64,000 nucleotides of DNA, taken from Pseudomonadota bacterium. Its GTDB lineage: Bacteria > Pseudomonadota > Alphaproteobacteria > Rhizobiales > Hyphomicrobiaceae. Of the stretch, positions 8,817-17,405 are shown in pieces (within the stretch, counting starts at the first letter, position 1; each line of letters begins with the position of its first letter). The position numbers and the translations under genes are program-made. The notes below the pieces were generated by a model. It made no database searches and was not told the origin of the DNA. It saw only the letters and a list, made by a program, of their open reading frames with translations. Location of the stretch: positions 124,001-188,000 of the forward strand of contig JAFECE010000002.1 of the NCBI GenBank assembly GCA_018242295.1, written 5' to 3'.

Positions 8817-9497
8817 GGCTTGTCCACGCGTTACAAAATAGAACAGCCGAGCGTCTAAATTCGCCTCACGAATGCAGCGCTCGTGCTGCGGTTTCGCTTC
8901 CTCAAATGCTCTTCGCCTTCGCTATGCTGATTTTTCAACCTCCCGTTTTTAACAACGTAGACTGACAAAACCAGTTCCAGAGATTTGTTGCACCAGAGTA
9001 AAAAAAATTGACTTGAACGACGGCGGCGAAATCGAGTATCGCGGAAAAGGGAGATTTGGATCGGCAAGCAATCTACGGGCCTGCCTGATGTCGCCGTACG
9101 ACCCAAAACTCTATCCCACCGAAGCCGAGATTGATCGCGCGTTTCATCAGATCCCGACGGACGATGCCCACGACGCCGCGATTTACAGTTGGAACGGCGG
9201 CGATCTGACAAAGGCCCTTGGCGCTCTCCTCTGTTGCCAGTCGGCACCTTTTCTTCCTGCAAACGGAAGATCTGGGATGCTGGTGGCTTGTGCAGGACGC
9301 GGGCGCTCCTCAAAAGTAGAAAGGTAAGGTCATCCTTCGATGGGCTTTTGGTGACAAGACAGCATCGGGAGGAATAACCCATATAGCGCCACGTTATATT
9401 CGTCTTCGCTACTCGCTCGTAAGCCTGTAGTAGCTCGAAACAATAAGAAAGCTGGCCGAGCTGGCCTCTGGGCCGGCCCAGACTTGGGGGGAGTGGG
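8817..9497. other. Stretch without a convincing gene
   Basis: Only short frames are present. One forward frame from a TTG at 9013 to 9327 encodes 104 residues (SPYDPKLYPTEAEIDRAF...), but it lacks a clear ribosome site and a recognisable family. I regard it as possible at best. Confidence 0.35.
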
Positions 9498-11396
9498 GTG
9501 TTTTCCGTTTTGCGTCCGCAGTCTCACGCAGTTCTATTGCTGCTCGCCGCCACGTGCTTGAGCACGCCCGCCGCTCACGCGGGTAAAAAGCACTCCTCAA
9601 CGATCTCCAAGCAAACAGCCCAAACATTCGCACCGGTGATGGCGGTCGTCAGTCTAAACGGCCAGCGGGTATCATTCTATGACGCGCATGGATCGTCGCT
9701 GCGCGCACCGGTTTCGAGCGGCCAGAAAGGGCTCGATACTCCAGCTGGCGTTTATGCTGTCTTGGAGAAAGACATCGATCATCACTCCAACGTCTACGAT
9801 GACGCCGCGATGCCGTTCATGCAACGCATCACTTGGACGGGGCTCGCGCTACATGCTGGCGTCCTACCTGGTCATCCGGCCTCTCATGGATGCGTGCGGA
9901 TGCCGTATTCCTTCGCTGAAAGCATCTTTCCCCAGACTCAGGTAGGGATGCGGGTCGTGATCTCACCTGATGATTTCGCTCCCGTACCCATCACTCATCC
10001 CTTTCTTTCACAATTGGCGCCGCCGGCACCGGAAGCGGCAGCGCTCACCACGAAGGTCGCAGCGGCCAATATTCCGGATCGTGTCGTCACCGATACGACA
10101 AGTAATGCTCTCTTGGCGGCTCATGACAGCATGCTCAAAAGCGTGAAAACCATCGCCGCAGCTGCACAACTTACCGCGAAGAAGGCATCGGATCGGGCCA
10201 CCGCACTGAAGGCGGCATTCGTTAGCGAAACCACTGCCCATGCGCGCGCTGCCGAACAACTGCGCGCAGCTATGCTTGAACGCCGATTGGCCAGCGACCA
10301 ACTTGCTCGGGCATCCGGCGCACTGAGCGTCGTGCAAAGTGTGACCTCAGCGGCTTCAGGCCGCGATGCGGTGGCGCGGGCGATAGCCGCTTCGCACAAA
10401 GCGGCCGAGGCGATTGAGGAGGCGCGGACAAGCGCCGATGCAGCGGCAGCGCGATTGAACAGTGCTGAAGCCGACTTGCAGGCGACGGCCGACAAGTCCC
10501 TTCCACGCAAAGAAGCGAGACGTGTTCTCTCAAAGCGGAAGCAAGAGTTGGTTACCGCAGAGAGGCGGCTACGCGCCGCCATTTCCGAGAAGCACGAGGC
10601 GAACGCGCGCATTGCGGACGCCGAACGGAAGGCATTCACTTCCGGCCGCTCGCGTTCGCTCAAGCAATTGGAAGAAACCAAAGATCGAGCGCAGAAGCGC
10701 AGTGCTGTAGCAGCCACGACCTACGCGAGCGCGGACACTCGTTTCCAAGATGCGATGAGGCGCCTCGCAGAAGCCCGGGCAAGCTACAGCGCGGCGGAGG
10801 CCGCCAGAACCGAATCTGTGACTGCTGCGGCGGTCGCGCTCGGCCGGACGCGGCCTGTCTCTCTCTTCGTCAGCCTGAAAACGCGCCGCCTCTACGTTCG
10901 GCAGGCTTTCGAACCGGTCTTGGAACTTCCAATTACAATTGAAGCTCCGCAGATGCCGATCGGCACTCACGTGTTCACGGCAGTGGGGTTTGATGACCAA
11001 AACGGAACATTGCGCTGGACGGCCGTTTCAGTGGGACGGAAGGATAGCCCGGATCATCGGCCAAAGCTGATGCCAGACTTAGATACGAATGCAACGCCGA
11101 CAAATTCCCGCGATGCTTCGGCAGTCCTTGATCGACTGTCGATGCCGCCCGAGATCGTCGTGCGATATTCTGGCTTCGTGTGGCCTGGTTCCTCGATAAT
11201 CGTATCCGACGAACAGTTGAGTAGCGAAACGGGATCCGGGACTGATTTTATCGTGGTGATGAGCAGCGAACCCCAAGGTGGGTTGAAGTCCCGCAAATCC
11301 GAGGTCGCGGCGGCGCGCCGGAAGCGAGCCGCAGACGTTGACAAACGAAACGATCGCTATCAGCCAGAACAATCCTCGTTCTTTTCGTTCTGGTGA
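9498..11396 (+). CDS. L,D-transpeptidase with coiled coil and second YkuD-like domain
   Basis: The GTG start follows a GGGGGGAG ribosome site. The 632-residue protein has a signal peptide (VLLLLAATCLSTPAAHA). Next comes an N-terminal YkuD domain with catalytic signature H119...S129-H-G-C132-V-R. An Ala-rich, charged coiled-coil region follows at about residues 190-450. The C-terminal domain (LFVSLKTRRLYVRQAFEPVL...MPIGTHVFTAVGF) resembles a YkuD fold without the SHGC motif. L,D-transpeptidases make 3-3 peptidoglycan cross-links or attach proteins to the wall in the periplasm. The degenerate second domain may bind the wall. The gene is convergent with the ClpP-fold/NlpC fusion. Confidence 0.85.
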   Translation: MFSVLRPQSHAVLLLLAATCLSTPAAHAGKKHSSTISKQTAQTFAPVMAVVSLNGQRVSFYDAHGSSLRAPVSSGQKGLDTPAGVYAVLEKDIDHHSNVYDDAAMPFMQRITWTGLALHAGVLPGHPASHGCVRMPYSFAESIFPQTQVGMRVVISPDDFAPVPITHPFLSQLAPPAPEAAALTTKVAAANIPDRVVTDTTSNALLAAHDSMLKSVKTIAAAAQLTAKKASDRATALKAAFVSETTAHARAAEQLRAAMLERRLASDQLARASGALSVVQSVTSAASGRDAVARAIAASHKAAEAIEEARTSADAAAARLNSAEADLQATADKSLPRKEARRVLSKRKQELVTAERRLRAAISEKHEANARIADAERKAFTSGRSRSLKQLEETKDRAQKRSAVAATTYASADTRFQDAMRRLAEARASYSAAEAARTESVTAAAVALGRTRPVSLFVSLKTRRLYVRQAFEPVLELPITIEAPQMPIGTHVFTAVGFDDQNGTLRWTAVSVGRKDSPDHRPKLMPDLDTNATPTNSRDASAVLDRLSMPPEIVVRYSGFVWPGSSIIVSDEQLSSETGSGTDFIVVMSSEPQGGLKSRKSEVAAARRKRAADVDKRNDRYQPEQSSFFSFW

Positions 11397-11438
11397 CTGG
11401 GTTGGGACGCCACACGCGCAGCGTCAAGATCTGCTCCT

Positions 11439-12668
11439 TCAATCGAGACTGTGGGCGTAATACTCGATTTCATTGTCGCGCCACGCGGCTGGATGGCCGG
11501 AAAAACCCTTCTTTATGCTGACGACATTGTAATTGTGCTCGCCGGCCTGGACAATGTCGGGGCCCTCTGCGGCAATGGCTTCGGTGCTCTTGGTGCTGGG
11601 CCGAACGATGGCAATGTGGCCTGGCTTATCGTCATGATGATTGTGATAGGCGGCGACGACGAGCTTGCCGGCATTGGCAGCGTTCTGAGCCTCGAACCCG
11701 TCCTTGAGCTGACGCCAGCCTTGTGCCGGACCTTCACTCGCTAGCCATTCGCTCTGTGCGTTGGCGAGAAGCTTTTGTCCGTGTTCAGGTGGTCGGAGAA
11801 TGTAGACGCCCAATTGCTTTGCCGCCGATGCTACGAAGGCACTGCAGTGCGTATGCTTGCCCTCGGTTTTTTCAGGCACTCCGGTCGGGTCGCCAGTCTC
11901 CCAATTGATGTGCTGGCCGGCGGGCCAGTGCTTCTCGACTTCAAAGCTATCGAGCTTTTCGGCGAGCCGCTTTCCTGCGGCGGAGATGTCATGCTCCGAC
12001 GGCGCATGGATCTGCCGTGAATTTTCATCGGCTAGCGGCCTCTGCACCAAGTTTTCGTTCTCGGCGAGCAGTTGGGCGCCAGATTTCCAGACGTCGGTGC
12101 CTACCGCCTCCATCTTGACTCTCTGAATCCAGTTTTGATTGACCCCCGCCGGCCTCCAGTACTTGTCCACGATCCGGAGCCATCCGTCCCTATCGAGCCC
12201 GATGAGCCGGTGATGCGCGTCATTGTGTGCGATTTCGTGAAAAAGCCAGAGGCTTGCAGGAGCCGCAAACCGCTTTTCTCCCTGCACGTAAATGAAAACG
12301 CACATTGATGCGCATTGCGCGCCGGCCTTTACCCCCGTGTACAGCTTTGTCGTCTTCTTGATTTCCTGGAGAACGGCGATGGCACGCTCACCATATTTTA
12401 CCGATCCGCCGGGAGAGTTCAGGATCAAATAGACGGACGTGATTTGACCCCGGTATTCATCGTAAGCAGCCTCGAGTTTTGGAGCCATCGTTTCGTCGGT
12501 GGGTCCTTTCCACGACATCAGCAACATGCCCGGATGCTTTTCCGAAGGGCGAACGTGCAATATGCCGGATTTTTCCGGTGCAGCTGTCGCGTCGGTCACC
12601 CCCAGGGCCAGGATCGATGTAAAACAGATCATCAAGGCACCTAAGCCGCCTGCCAGCGAACCATGCAT
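11439..12668 (-). CDS. Secreted ClpP-fold serine protease / NlpC-like fusion
   Basis: The ATG at 12668 follows an AGGGAGGA site and gives 409 residues beginning with a signal peptide (LMICFTSILALGVTDATAA). Residues about 35-200 carry ClpP-fold landmarks: LNSPGGSV, the nucleophile region QCASMCVF (Ser121) and WLFHEIAH (His144). Residues about 270-400 look like an NlpC/P60- or CHAP-type cysteine hydrolase with HCSAF (Cys275) and GHIAIVRP (His351). The product is therefore a predicted exported enzyme with two hydrolase domains, one serine-type and one cysteine-type. Peptidoglycan peptides are the likely target of the second domain. The neighbouring convergent L,D-transpeptidase supports a cell-wall role; this is inferred. 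Confidence 0.7.
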   Translation of the reverse strand: MHGSLAGGLGALMICFTSILALGVTDATAAPEKSGILHVRPSEKHPGMLLMSWKGPTDETMAPKLEAAYDEYRGQITSVYLILNSPGGSVKYGERAIAVLQEIKKTTKLYTGVKAGAQCASMCVFIYVQGEKRFAAPASLWLFHEIAHNDAHHRLIGLDRDGWLRIVDKYWRPAGVNQNWIQRVKMEAVGTDVWKSGAQLLAENENLVQRPLADENSRQIHAPSEHDISAAGKRLAEKLDSFEVEKHWPAGQHINWETGDPTGVPEKTEGKHTHCSAFVASAAKQLGVYILRPPEHGQKLLANAQSEWLASEGPAQGWRQLKDGFEAQNAANAGKLVVAAYHNHHDDKPGHIAIVRPSTKSTEAIAAEGPDIVQAGEHNYNVVSIKKGFSGHPAAWRDNEIEYYAHSLD

Positions 12669-12881
12669 ATCCGATCCTCCCTCGGGTAAACTCATCTCCT
12701 TTTTATGACCTGAAATCGAGGAAGGAGACTGTTCCCTTCGATACAGGTCGGGAGCATTGTCTCCGGCTTTTTTCATGCAGACGGCGTCAGGATGTTTGGA
12801 ACAGAACAGATGCAATCCGGTGCTGCTCACCGCACAACGGCGCTAGCAGCTCTTGCACTTCAGACTCGTGCAATCTCGGCC

Positions 12882-13127
12882 TCACCGCGTCGCAACGATC
12901 GCGGACTTGGGCCCGTAAAGGTAACGGAGCGTAGCTCGTATGGTGGACGGATTGGTTCTGAATGGTACGAAGATTTCTTGCCGGCGTCCCGAGGTGTCCT
13001 TGAAACTGCAGTGCAGCGCATGGCGAAGAATCGATGAGGGTGCGATCTCCAGCGTGTCGATGCCGAGACTGTTGGCAGCCTGACGAACAAGTTTTTCGTA
13101 TTGGATGACCTTCGGGGCGTTGTCCAT
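12882..13127 (-). CDS. Small hypothetical protein
   Basis: The ATG at 13127 has GGGAG eight bases upstream and gives 81 residues (MDNAPKVIQYEKLVRQAANS...RATLRYLYGPKSAIVATR). It has no signal peptide or membrane segment. It lies 213 bp upstream of the secreted fusion gene on the same strand, so co-transcription is possible. Family not recognised. Confidence 0.5.
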   Translation of the reverse strand: MDNAPKVIQYEKLVRQAANSLGIDTLEIAPSSILRHALHCSFKDTSGRRQEIFVPFRTNPSTIRATLRYLYGPKSAIVATR

Positions 13128-13312
13128 GTCCGAACTCCCATGTGCCAAAAAAGGACGACAGGTGGCAGGGAGCAAAACTCAAGCCACTAGCTTAGGAGGG
13201 CGGGTTCGCGGAGTGGATACTTTTAAATGTGCGAATGGAAAATGACGCGAGTTCCTCAAAATCGAACTCCGAGATTTTGCCGGCCGTATACGCCACGGTC
13301 CCCTGAGTATCG

Positions 13313-13974
13313 TCACCGCTGATGAGGGACCGCCAGCGCGTTGTTGATGGCCGTCGGCGCCATGAGCGCGTTGCCGTACCGGAGCATGAAGCTATTTGCG
13401 GGCATCGATGGAAAGACCGACGGGGCTTCTCTCACGGCTTGGCGGGCGATTGATGTGCCCCAGGCCTGCTGCAGGCCGCTCCGTTCGAAGGCCGCGCGGC
13501 CGAGCGGGCCGAAGGCGTCGAAGAACTTGGCGAACAGCTGATTGCCGAGCCCAGCTAGGCTCGTCGCCGTGCCTGACGGGTTCGGGTCTTTCCAGCTGAT
13601 GCGATCGAGCTCGTTCAGGAAGCGGCGGATCACAGCCCTATCGGCTGGCGAAAAGATCGTGTTGAAGAGCGTCGCCTGTCGTGAAATCACCTGTGGCGAG
13701 AGGAACTCGCCGTTCTTTCCTTGCGTCAGCTTCGAGAGGTACGCCATCTTGATGCTATTCCACACTTGGCCGTCGGCGCCTGGCGACGCGCCATATTTCT
13801 GCATGCCCCTGCGAATGAGGTTCAGCGCTTCGATCGTGCCGGCCGGGATCTGAGAGTTGGGCGACGGAATGAGTGCGTCGACGATACGCTCCAGCGTGTC
13901 GGCGTTCTGTGCGATCCTTGTGGGGTGTCGATGTTCTTGTCGCGGCGGCTTTTCCCTTGTCGATCGTCTGTTCT
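13313..13974 (-). pseudogene. 5'-truncated hypothetical gene remnant
   Basis: The frame ends at 13313 and stays open up to about 13974, where a stop precedes it. It encodes coherent protein sequence (LERIVDALIPSPNSQIPAGT..., AFERSGLQQAWGTSIAR...). An ATG at 13804 exists in frame, but the protein-like sequence continues upstream of it without a start. The 5' end overlaps in another frame with the 3' part of the TetR-type gene. I read this as a gene that lost its 5' end when it was joined to the TetR remnant. Family not recognised. Confidence 0.5.
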
Positions 13975-14378
13975 AACCACGCCAGTTGCACTGAAAGCAG
14001 GTCTGCCTGACGTTCCGAGAGAAACCCGCGGGTGCGCAATTTTTCGCGCTCTATCGCATTGTGCAGGGGCATTTGCCCGTTGGCGGGATCGCGAAAGATT
14101 TGGCTAAAGGCAGATAACTTGGCCACGGACGGTATGCATCTCTTCGCTATGTCGTCCAGCGCGGCGGTGAGTTTCGAAAGGTAAGCGTCCACTACGGCGT
14201 TGCAGAGATCCTCCCGCGTGCGGAAGTGTCCCTGGATACTGGAAACCCTCATGCCAATGCGGTCGGAAAGGCGCGCGAGCGTGAATGCTTCAAACCCGTT
14301 CGCACGAATCATGCGCTCCCCTTCCGCGAGCAGATATCCCCCCACGTCCATTCGAATCCCATTTTTTGCCCGCCGCAC
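13755..14378 (-). pseudogene. TetR/AcrR-family regulator with replaced C-terminus
   Basis: The first 150 or so residues are a recognisable TetR-type repressor: a DNA-binding helix-turn-helix (AFTLARLSDRIGMRVSSIQGHFRTREDL) and an effector domain ending in the typical WLEQTIDKGKAAA helix. After about base 13935 the frame becomes arginine-rich, low-complexity sequence that shadows the neighbouring remnant, so the native C-terminus seems lost. Start candidates are 14378 and the ATG at 14351. It is divergent from the isochorismatase-like gene, the usual layout for a TetR repressor and its target. Confidence 0.6.
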
Positions 14379-14728
14379 CTCGCCATCCCCGTTCCTGCGC
14401 GCTTTTGAAATGCGACTTGCGTTTGTCGCACATTGCGATTAAGTTGACCGGTCGGTACACACAGGTGGACTTATTGATACAAACGGCTCTTGGGTTCTCG
14501 GGAGTCGGACTACTTGAGCCGCAATCAGCACACGACGACGTCAGGTTGCGCCCAACACGCCTGATGTTCAGGTGGGGCCGAAGTCTTTCGCGATCCGGTT
14601 TTTCACGAGGCCCGGTTGCGAAGCTTCGGCTCCGCCATTTGGATACCGCGACGCGCCTTCCTGTTTTTGGAGGGCGCTTGGCGCCGCAGTTAGCGAAGCG
14701 GCCGCCCGCGCAAAGGGAGATTGGTTCG
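14379..14728. promoter_or_regulatory. Divergent intergenic region, TetR remnant / isochorismatase-like gene
   Basis: This stretch separates the TetR-type remnant from the forward hydrolase gene. Near 14452 it contains GACCGGTCGGT, of the kind often bound by TetR/AcrR repressors, but it is not a full palindrome. No gene is recognised in it. Confidence 0.3.
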
Positions 14729-15397
14729 TTGCTCTGGCTGCAACTTGACAACACGAAAGTGCAGGAGAACCGGATCGGCTTCGGTTCGAAATCCGCCTTG
14801 GTGCTCGTTGACTGCATTGAGGCGTATACGAACCGTACGTCGCCCTTCTATGCCAACGGTGCCGCGTCGGCGGCGCGAGAGGCGGTAGCCCTTCTCACCG
14901 CCGCCAGGGCGGCGCAGATTCCCGTTTTTCATGTCGCGACTAGGTTTCTACCGCCCGACGTCACCGACGGTGCGATCTGGGCGAAGAAAATGACGGCACT
15001 GGAACTCTTGCAGGCCGGCAATCCACTGAGCGGTTTTTGCCAGGAAGTCGCCCCGATCAGCAGAGAGACAGTTATCTCCAAACAGGTTTCGAGCGCGTTT
15101 TTTGGCACCAACCTCGCTTTCGCGCTTCGTGCGCGCGGGGTCGATACCGTCGTGCTCGCGGGTGCATCGACGAGTGGAAGCATTCGGGCTACAGCGGTTG
15201 ACGGATTTCAATACGGCTTTCGCGTCATGGTCGTGAGGGAGTGCGTCGGGGACTGCGGTCATGGTCCGCACGATGCAAGCCTGCACGATATAGACAGGAA
15301 TTATGGGGATGTGATTTTAAAGAGAGATGCCCTCGATGCCTTTACGGTGCGCGCAGGCGCCCTGGAACGTAACCACGAAGACCGAATTGATCCGTAG
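14729..15397 (+). CDS. Isochorismatase-like hydrolase lacking the catalytic Cys
   Basis: The likely start is a TTG at 14729 with AGGGAGA about nine bases upstream, giving 222 residues. The fold is clear: GFGSKSALVLVDCIEAY has the conserved Asp, ISKQVSSAFFGT the conserved Lys, and ASTSGSIRATAVDG is the nucleophile loop. Overall it resembles N-carbamoylsarcosine amidase-type members (MVVRECVGDCGHGPHDASL). In the family the loop reads TSGC, but here codon 15179-15181 is AGC (Ser), one base from TGC. The catalytic Cys is therefore missing, so amidohydrolase activity is doubtful. It could be a decayed or repurposed enzyme. Confidence 0.75.
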   Translation: MLWLQLDNTKVQENRIGFGSKSALVLVDCIEAYTNRTSPFYANGAASAAREAVALLTAARAAQIPVFHVATRFLPPDVTDGAIWAKKMTALELLQAGNPLSGFCQEVAPISRETVISKQVSSAFFGTNLAFALRARGVDTVVLAGASTSGSIRATAVDGFQYGFRVMVVRECVGDCGHGPHDASLHDIDRNYGDVILKRDALDAFTVRAGALERNHEDRIDP

Positions 15398-15497
15398 ATT
15401 TCCAACAGATAGCCACCTGAAAACGTGTGTCTGAAACGCGATAATGGCGTCATCTGTTTTGAAGCATAGCCGGCTCGCTGATGACACGAGGTGCACG

Positions 15498-15531
15498 ACA
15501 AAAAGGAAGCCCGGCTTAGTGGGCCGGGCTT
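15498..15531 (-). terminator. Terminator of the ribB/monooxygenase operon
   Basis: Bases 15507-15515 and 15523-15531 form a perfect 9-bp stem (AAGCCCGGC/GCCGGGCTT) with a 7-base loop. Read on the minus strand, the hairpin is followed by CCTTTTTG. It lies about 120 bp beyond the stop of the last minus-strand gene (15651), as expected for the operon's intrinsic terminator. Confidence 0.8.
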
Positions 15532-15650
15532 AAGTTACGAGGAACGTTATGGTGGATCGTCTTTAGAAGTGAGACTTATTCGTGCGCAGGCATGGTTCCG
15601 TGCCCCTTGAGAGCTAGGACAATCGGCCGGAAGAGTGGATCACCTGATAT

Positions 15651-16343
15651 TCAAAAATCTCTTCCACTTGCCTCATCGCGGAGCCTGTAGGCAACAATAT
15701 CGGAAATAAAACCAATCTTCATGTCGTGCTGCCGAGCGAAATTGCGAAATTCTGAAAGAGTATTGAGTAGGCCGTCCGCATCCATAACTTCGCAAAGAAC
15801 GCTAGAGGCGTTTAGTCCAGCAATTTGCGCAATGTCTATGGCAGCCTCAGCGCGCCCAGCGTTCTCCAGCATCCCGCCCTGCGCCGCAATGAGCGCAAAT
15901 AGATGGCCTGGTGTAACAATATCGCCTGGTTTGCTGTCCTGATCTATTGCAACCGATATTGTATGAGCACGATCCCTCCACGGAACCCCAGTCATTTCTG
16001 CGTCCTTCGCCTTGATGGAGAGAGTGAATGGTGCTTGCAAATAATATCGTTCCCTCTCAGCCATAGTCTTGAGACGAAGGTGGTCAATTCGTTCATTCTT
16101 GAGAGCCAACAAAATAAGACCGTGCACAGATCGGGACATCCACCGCAGAATGGAGCTGGAGGCGAATTGCGCAGGAATGACGACATCGGCTGTGCCCATA
16201 TTGGCGTAATCATCCACGAGAACGAAGCAGCGCCCCGCTCGGGCCTCCTCAATCAACTCTTCAATTGAATTGATCCCCCGGAAGCGAGGCCATTTGGGTT
16301 GATCCGTGAGAACCTTGAAACAATTCTTCGCGTGGAGAGACAC
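15651..16343 (-). CDS. Divergent RibB paralogue with degraded active site
   Basis: The GTG at 16343 follows GGGGGA and gives 230 residues. It aligns by eye along its length with the neighbouring canonical RibB: VIPAQF/VIPAEF, DRAHTISVAI/DRAHTIAVAI, VTPGHLFAL/RTPGHVFPL, AGLNASSVLCEV/AGLNPSGVICEI. However, the acidic catalytic loop DDEDRENEGDL is replaced by DDYANMGTADV (about residues 44-54), and GHTEAAVD is replaced by GRAEAAID. DHBP synthase needs those acids and that His, so the protein is unlikely to make 3,4-dihydroxybutanone phosphate. The frame is intact, which suggests a retained non-enzymatic or altered role. Confidence 0.8.
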   Translation of the reverse strand: MSLHAKNCFKVLTDQPKWPRFRGINSIEELIEEARAGRCFVLVDDYANMGTADVVIPAQFASSSILRWMSRSVHGLILLALKNERIDHLRLKTMAERERYYLQAPFTLSIKAKDAEMTGVPWRDRAHTISVAIDQDSKPGDIVTPGHLFALIAAQGGMLENAGRAEAAIDIAQIAGLNASSVLCEVMDADGLLNTLSEFRNFARQHDMKIGFISDIVAYRLRDEASGRDF

Positions 16344-16597
16344 TGCTTTTCCCCCGATTTACCCACCCGCAATGCGCGGCTGCGCAGGTGACCAGGTATG
16401 TTGAATGGTGTCGGCGCGAGGTCTTATCTCGTTTGCCCGTTGAAACCGGCATTCGTCCAACGTTTGCACCCTCTGGGTTAATTCGTCCGTCAAGAGAGTT
16501 TCATGTTGTAAAGCGATAGAAATCACGCGCGTTTTGCAAACGCGACAAAGAGATTTATCGCTCGATTGATAGCCACAGCAGGATCGGGCTATTGCTT

Positions 16598-17311
16598 TCA
16601 AGGTTCTGAGTCGGCATGTGCCAGTGAAAGGCCGCAACTATCGGTTTGACTTCCCATTAGCGTGCGGCGATAGGCGATCAGATTTGCAATTGTTCCGATC
16701 TTCATGTTGTGGCGTTGCGAAAATCGCACGAGGTCTTCCAACCTCGCCATTGTTCCATCGTCATTGATTATCTCACAAATTACACCGGACGGATTTAGGC
16801 CAGCAAGCCGTGCAACGTCGACAGCCGCTTCAGTATGTCCGGGACGAGCCAGCGTTCCACCTGCGAGAGAGCAAAGCGGGAAAACATGGCCAGGAGTCCT
16901 TATTTCATCCCATTTGACATCCAAACGTATCGCGACTGCAATTGTGTGGGCGCGATCTGACGGAGATATCCCCGTAGTGACGCCTTCGGCGGCCTCAATA
17001 GAAACCGTGAATGCCGTATCGTATCGTGACCTGTTTCGAGTTGGCATGGGAGGCAATCCGAGATGGTCCACTTGCTGCTGCGTCAACGCTAAGCAAATCA
17101 AACCCCTTCCATGGCGTGCCATAAAATTAATTGCATTGGCGTTTGCGAACTCAGCCGGGATAACGAGATCGCCTTCATTTTCCCGATCCTCATCGTCAAT
17201 TAAAATGAACATCCGTCCATTTTTTGCCTCGTCGATTATCTCCTCAGCACTGCTGATGTGAGGTTCCAAAACAGAAGGGTCGTTGGCATAGGCTTTTTGA
17301 TTATGACCCAT
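16598..17311 (-). CDS. ribB: 3,4-dihydroxy-2-butanone 4-phosphate synthase (RibB)
   Basis: RibB converts ribulose 5-phosphate to 3,4-dihydroxy-2-butanone 4-phosphate plus formate, feeding riboflavin synthesis in the cytoplasm. The 237 residues show the family signature DDEDRENEGDL (39-49), DRAHTIAVAI, RTPGHVFPL and GHTEAAVD. No GTP cyclohydrolase II (RibA) domain follows, so it is a stand-alone RibB. It lies downstream of two FMN-dependent monooxygenase genes on the same strand, suggesting that it boosts flavin supply for them. A 254-bp gap separates it from the degenerate paralogue. I saw no FMN riboswitch upstream. Confidence 0.92.
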   Translation of the reverse strand: MGHNQKAYANDPSVLEPHISSAEEIIDEAKNGRMFILIDDEDRENEGDLVIPAEFANANAINFMARHGRGLICLALTQQQVDHLGLPPMPTRNRSRYDTAFTVSIEAAEGVTTGISPSDRAHTIAVAIRLDVKWDEIRTPGHVFPLCSLAGGTLARPGHTEAAVDVARLAGLNPSGVICEIINDDGTMARLEDLVRFSQRHNMKIGTIANLIAYRRTLMGSQTDSCGLSLAHADSEP

Positions 17312-17345
17312 CGGAAGAGCCCTCTTATGTGATAAGCGGCGTCCG

Positions 17346-17382
17346 TCCGGAGTGACCTCGATTATGCCGCGGTCACTCCGGA
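17346..17382 (-). promoter_or_regulatory. Strong intercistronic hairpin upstream of ribB
   Basis: A perfect 12-bp inverted repeat (TCCGGAGTGACC/GGTCACTCCGGA, loop 13) sits between the DszA-like gene (stop at 17406) and ribB. On the coding strand no T run follows it, so it may act as an mRNA stabiliser, an attenuator or a protein-binding operator rather than a plain terminator. Confidence 0.6.
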
Positions 17383-17405
17383 TCTATTTTGCTACGGTTG
17401 GCCCA

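Noticed and set aside
17312-17405. An FMN riboswitch upstream of ribB
   Set aside because: The conserved RFN blocks were not found in the gap. Only a simple 12-bp hairpin is present.
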